Shown here piece after piece: positions 60,281 through 64,000 of a stretch of 64,000 bases of DNA (position 1 is its first letter; every line of letters begins with the position of its first letter). The notes beneath the pieces were generated by a model, which was not told where the DNA came from, ran no database searches, and saw only the letters and a list, made by a program, of their open reading frames with translations. Position numbers and translations under genes: made by a program. This DNA is from Akebia trifoliata (Eukaryota; Streptophyta; Magnoliopsida; Ranunculales; Lardizabalaceae): contig CM030714.1 of NCBI GenBank assembly GCA_017979445.1, positions 5,642,001 to 5,706,000 of the forward strand, written 5' to 3'.

Positions 60281-60632
60281 GAAATGTTCAGCAACAAACA
60301 TTTTGGCAAAACATTTTTCAAAATATGGGTTAGAGGTTTTGGAATGAGCTGATTTTTGGTGAGGATGATCTCTACGGTGAGGAGATCATCATCTCCAAAA
60401 ATCAGTCAATTCCAAAACTTCTAACCCATCAAAAATGTTTTACAAAAAATGGACGGTCCACGATTTTTCAACTCGTAAACATGGGGCTAGAAGTTTTGGA
60501 ATGAGCTGATTTTTGGTGAGGATGATCTCCTCACCGTAGAGATCATCCTCACCAAAAATCAGCCCATTCTAAGACCTCTAACCCATGTTTTGAAAAATGT
60601 TTTGCCAAAATGTTTGTTGCTGAACGGGACCC
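60279..60632. mobile_element. Chain element 5: (TA)n-flanked foldback, 354 bp
   Basis: A-type: GGGAAATGTTCAGCAACAAAC and GTTTGTTGCTGAACGGGACCC. Complete interior with four alternating hairpin modules. Preceded by the (TA)n tract 60247-60278. Confidence 0.85.
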
Positions 60633-60644
60633 TATATATATATA

Positions 60645-61022
60645 GGGTCCCGTTCAGCAACAAACATTTTGGCAAACATTTTGGCAAAACATTTTTCAAA
60701 ACATGGGTTAGAGGTCTTGGAATGGGCTGATTTTTGGTGAGGATGATCTCTACGGTGAGGAGATCATCCTCACCAAAAATCAGCTCATTCCAAAACTTCT
60801 AGCCCCATGTTTACGAGTTGAAAAATCGTGGACCGTTCATTTTTTGTAAATCATTTTTGATGGGGTTAGAAGTTTTGGAATGGGCTGATTTTTGGTGATG
60901 ATGATCTTCTCACCGTAGAGATCATCCTCACCAAAAATCAGCCCATTCCAAAACCTCTAACCCATGTTTTGAAAAAGTTTTGCCAAAATGTTTGCCAAAA
61001 TGTTTGTTGCTGAACATTTCCC
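60645..61022. mobile_element. Chain element 6: (TA)n-flanked foldback, 378 bp
   Basis: A-type, opposite terminal order: GGGTCCCGTTCAGCAACAAAC at the left and GTTTGTTGCTGAACATTTCCC at the right. TATATATATATA separates it from element 5. Confidence 0.85.
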
Positions 61023-61037
61023 ATATATATATATATA

Positions 61038-61418
61038 GGGTCCCGTTCGGCACCCTAAGTTTTACCACACACTTTAACAAACGCGTTTTGTCCTACATGG
61101 GTTAGAAGTTTCGGAATGGGCTGATTTTTGGTGAGGATGATCTCTATGGTGAGGAGATCATCCTCACCAAAAATCAGCTCTTTCCAAAACTTCTAACCCC
61201 ATCAAAAATGATTTATAAAAAATGGACGGTCCACGATTTTTCAACTTGTAAACATGGGGCTAAACATTTCGGAATGGGCTGATTTTTGGGGAGGATGATC
61301 TTCTAATCATAGAGATCATCCTCACCAAAAATCAGCCCATTCCAAAACTTCTTACCCATGTAGGACAAAAAACGTTTGTTAAAGTGTGTGGTAAAACTTA
61401 GGGTGCTGAACATTTCCC
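61038..61418. mobile_element. Chain element 7: (TA)n-flanked foldback, 381 bp
   Basis: B-type subterminal module: GGGTCCCGTTCGGCACCCTAAG..TTTACCACACACTTTAACAAACG at the left and its complement ending GGTGCTGAACATTTCCC at the right. Confidence 0.85.
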
Positions 61419-61436
61419 ATATATATATATATATAT

Positions 61437-61814
61437 GGGGGGCGTTCAATGGCCAACTTTTTGGCAAACTTTTTGGCATAACATTTTTCAAAACATGAGT
61501 TAGAGGTTTTGGAATGGGCTGATTTTTGGTGAGGATGATCTCTACGGTGAAGAGATCATCCTCACAAAAAATCAGCCCATTCCAAAACTTCTAACCCATG
61601 TTTACAAGCTGAAAAATTGTGGACCGTCCATTTTTTGTAAACTGTTTTTGATGGGGTTAGAAGTTTTGGAATGGGTTGATTTTTGGTGATGATGATCTCC
61701 TCACCGTAGAGATCATCCTCACCAAAAATCAGCCCATTCCAAAACCTCGAACTCATGTTTTGAAAAATGTTTTGCCAAAAAGTTTGCTAAAAAGTTTGCC
61801 ATTGAACGCTACCC
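61437..61814. mobile_element. Chain element 8: (TA)n-flanked foldback, 378 bp
   Basis: C-type: GGGGGGCGTTCAATGGCCAACTTTTTGG and GCCATTGAACGCTACCC. Same interior modules. Confidence 0.85.
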
Positions 61815-61833
61815 TATATATATATATATATAT

Positions 61834-62837
61834 GGAAATGTTCAGCAACAAACATTTTGGCAAACATGTAGTGACCGTTGGATATAAGATAATCGGACGG
61901 ATCCGATTCCATTTAACGTATAAATCATAAGTTATATGATATTTACAGAGCCACCCTTATTCTTTCCTATATTTAGTGCCTCATCCCTATCTCTTTAAAA
62001 TCAAAATATTTTTACAGAGTGAGAACTCTCTATAGACGCCCTTCCCTCTCACTCTCTGCAACCCTCTCGCGATCGACAACCCCTCTCTCTCACTCTCTCA
62101 AACCCTCTCTTTCACTCTCGATCAATATCCGACGGCTCCATCGAGCTGAACTCTCTGGACAGACGCTCTTCTCTCTCACTCTCTCAAACCCTCTCGTGAT
62201 CGATAGAAACCCTCTCACTCACTCTTTTTCACTCTCTCTCACTCTCTCAAACCCTCACTCTCACTCTCGATCAATATCCGACGGCTCCATCGAACTGAAA
62301 CCCTCTCGCCCTCGCCCATTTGAAGTTGCCACCACATTAAGAACCCCATTTGAAGTAATTTGCAACTTCAAAAAATCTCATTAAATAATTACAGATGTTT
62401 CCACTTCAAATCAAAGCGTACCTATCTTCGTCGAAAGGGAGTTGCAGCGAAAGTTGCAGCAAGAGCGAGAGATGAAGAGGGAGTCGCGAGCGAGAGATGG
62501 AGAGGGAGTCGCGAGCGAGAGAGAATGAGTGAGAGAGAGGGTCGAGAGGTAGTTGCAAACGAGCGAGAGAGGAGAGAATGAAAGAAGGAAACGAGTGAGA
62601 GAGGGTGAAGGAGACAGAAACACCTCTCTGTTACGCTGTTTTGGGGTTTTAATTCGTTGGGGAGGTAATAATAAATATCATTTTGTTTAAGGATGACATT
62701 GTAACATTTGAATTACTTTATAACTTAAACGCACCTTTGGCTCTCCTTCAATCTGTGACGTCCGTTGGCGTCGTATCCAACAGCCTAAAGATGTTTGGTA
62801 AAATGTTTGTTGAATGGTTGGGCGCCGAACGGGACCC
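61834..62837. mobile_element. Chain element 9: larger foldback with gene-like CT/GA interior, 1.0 kb
   Basis: Starts GGAAATGTTCAGCAACAAACATTTTGG and ends TTGGGCGCCGAACGGGACCC. Interior as in element 3: ACAGAGCCACCC..TATATTTAGTGCC on the left, CT-rich tracts with two direct copies of CAATATCCGACGGCTCCATCGA, then a GA-rich part (GTTGCAGCGAAAGTTGCAGC, GTCGCGAGCGAGAGAG) and GGATGACATTGTAAC on the right. No protein recognised. Confidence 0.7.
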
Positions 62838-63214
62838 CCCGTTCGGCACCCTTAGTTTTACCACACACTTTAACAAACGCGTTTTGTCTTACATGGGTTA
62901 GAAGTTTCGGAATGAGCTGATTTTTGGTGAGGATGATCTCTATGGTGAGGAGATCATCCTCACCAAAAATCAGCTCATTCCAAAACTTCTAACCCCATCA
63001 AAATTGATTTATAAAAAATGGACGGTCCACAATTTTTCAACGTGTAAACATGGGTCTAAACATTTCGGAATGGGCTGATTTTTGGGGAGGATGATCTTCT
63101 AATCATAGAGATCATCCTCACAAAAAATCAGCTCATTCCAATACTTCTAACCCATGTAGGACAAAAAACGTTTGTTAAAGTGTGTGGTAAAACTTAGGGT
63201 GCTGAACATTTCCC
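62838..63214. mobile_element. Chain element 10: foldback, 377 bp, abutting element 9
   Basis: B-type: CCCGTTCGGCACCC at the left, GGTGCTGAACATTTCCC at the right, then TTATATATAT. There is no (TA)n between it and element 9, where the bases read GGGACCCCCCGTTCGG, so the junction seems to have lost a TA tract and a few terminal bases. Confidence 0.8.
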
Positions 63215-64000
63215 TTATATATATGATATACTTTCGTGATATCTCTGACATACTGGGATATTTCATTATAGGAAGCTCCAAAAAAAAGAAAAAGAAAAAT
63301 CAATCTTTGGAACTATAAAAGTTTTAAGTAAAGCTGCACTGAGTCAGGAACTGACCACCTTTGATTTTTCTCCCAAAAATCCATCTAAATGTCTATTACC
63401 TTCAAGTTATTATTCGTCCTCATCTTGAATCGATGGCATCAATCTCTTGAAGAAGACCTTTGACTTTTGTATCATCCAAAAATACATCATCTTTAAGGCT
63501 CTTAAAATCTTTCCAACCTCATCCGCAATTCATTGACTTTAACCTCTTGAATATGAGGGCAATTTAGGTCATTTATTTCATCATTTTATTTGTATGATTC
63601 AACATGAATTTGATTTGACTTCGTGGACTTTCAAGTAAAGTTTTTAAATTAGAGCCGGTTTGCTTGTGTAACCACAAACTCTCTCTGTTTCTCTTTGAAG
63701 GTATACCAATTATGGATTTTTTTAATCTCTCACTCCTCAAGATTTGTTTGCTAACCTTGATGGTGATTATCCTTTCTAAAGATTCACATAAGAAGTTGAT
63801 GAGGTTGATCAATTTTCTCCTATGAGACAGATGGACTCTGATTTTCTTATTGGGCAAGATAATTCAGTTCTCTTTTTCTTCAACGAAGTAGAACATTGGT
63901 GTGATGCCTATCAAGGAAGTTCTGACGATCAAATCTTTTCTCGAATAGAAAAAGATAAATAAAAAAGAAGATGAATAGTACTCATATAGTGATGGAGGGA
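63215..64000. other. Right end of window, no gene recognised
   Basis: A frame with stops around 63735-63960 contains DLFANLDGDYPF and DNSVLFFFNEVEHWCDAYQGS, which could be decayed coding sequence, but I match it to no family. Confidence 0.3.

Noticed and set aside
63573..63970. Possible gene at the right end (FFFNEVEHWCDAYQGS frame)
   Set aside because: Interrupted by stops, no splice-consistent extension found and no family recognised; left as a note only.

Overview
The window is nuclear DNA of a flowering plant, most likely a eudicot or another non-grass tree-like genome. Evidence: AT-rich intergenic DNA, multi-exon genes with GT..AG introns of up to 4.7 kb, plant-specific gene families, and a very high density of small plant-type transposons. 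I cannot name the species.

Layout. 1-843: last exon of a NIP-type aquaporin. 844-13,800: no intact gene, but a CACTA MITE, a 1.3-kb solo LTR with an intact duplicated target site, a cluster of foldback MITEs, and a left group of (TA)n-targeting foldback elements ending right at the next promoter. 13,883-16,993: single-exon NB-LRR-like resistance gene with a degenerate nucleotide-binding domain, followed by probable 3'-UTR introns. 19,835-20,053: isolated first coding exon of an AGO4-clade Argonaute. 21,134-22,001: a tiny LTR element (TRIM) split by a solo LTR. 23,514-24,731: broken copy of LRR exons 3-7 of the next gene. 26,907-39,423: complete 24-exon LRR receptor kinase with a malectin-like domain (LRR-VIII type, 1012 aa as assembled). 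43,281-53,051: complete 5-exon TRICHOME BIREFRINGENCE-LIKE (TBL) gene, 360 aa. 53,594-63,214: a chain of ten foldback elements separated almost only by (TA)n tracts. 63,215-64,000: nothing recognised.

How the parts relate. The four real genes (aquaporin, NB-LRR, receptor kinase, TBL) have no obvious joint pathway. NB-LRR and LRR-VIII kinases are typical of immune and cell-wall sensing gene sets, and TBL proteins acetylate wall polysaccharides, but that link is only thematic. The introns of the kinase and TBL genes carry several mobile elements, including three TRIMs, two SINE-like copies and a 2.7-kb inverted repeat.

The most unusual system is the right-hand chain. Foldback elements with interchangeable end modules lie in one another's (TA)n flanks, and one 4.9-kb member carries an alpha-tubulin exon fragment in both of its 1.8-kb inverted arms. 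All exon boundaries were read by eye from frame continuity and GT/AG sites. The two long gene models close in frame, which supports them.
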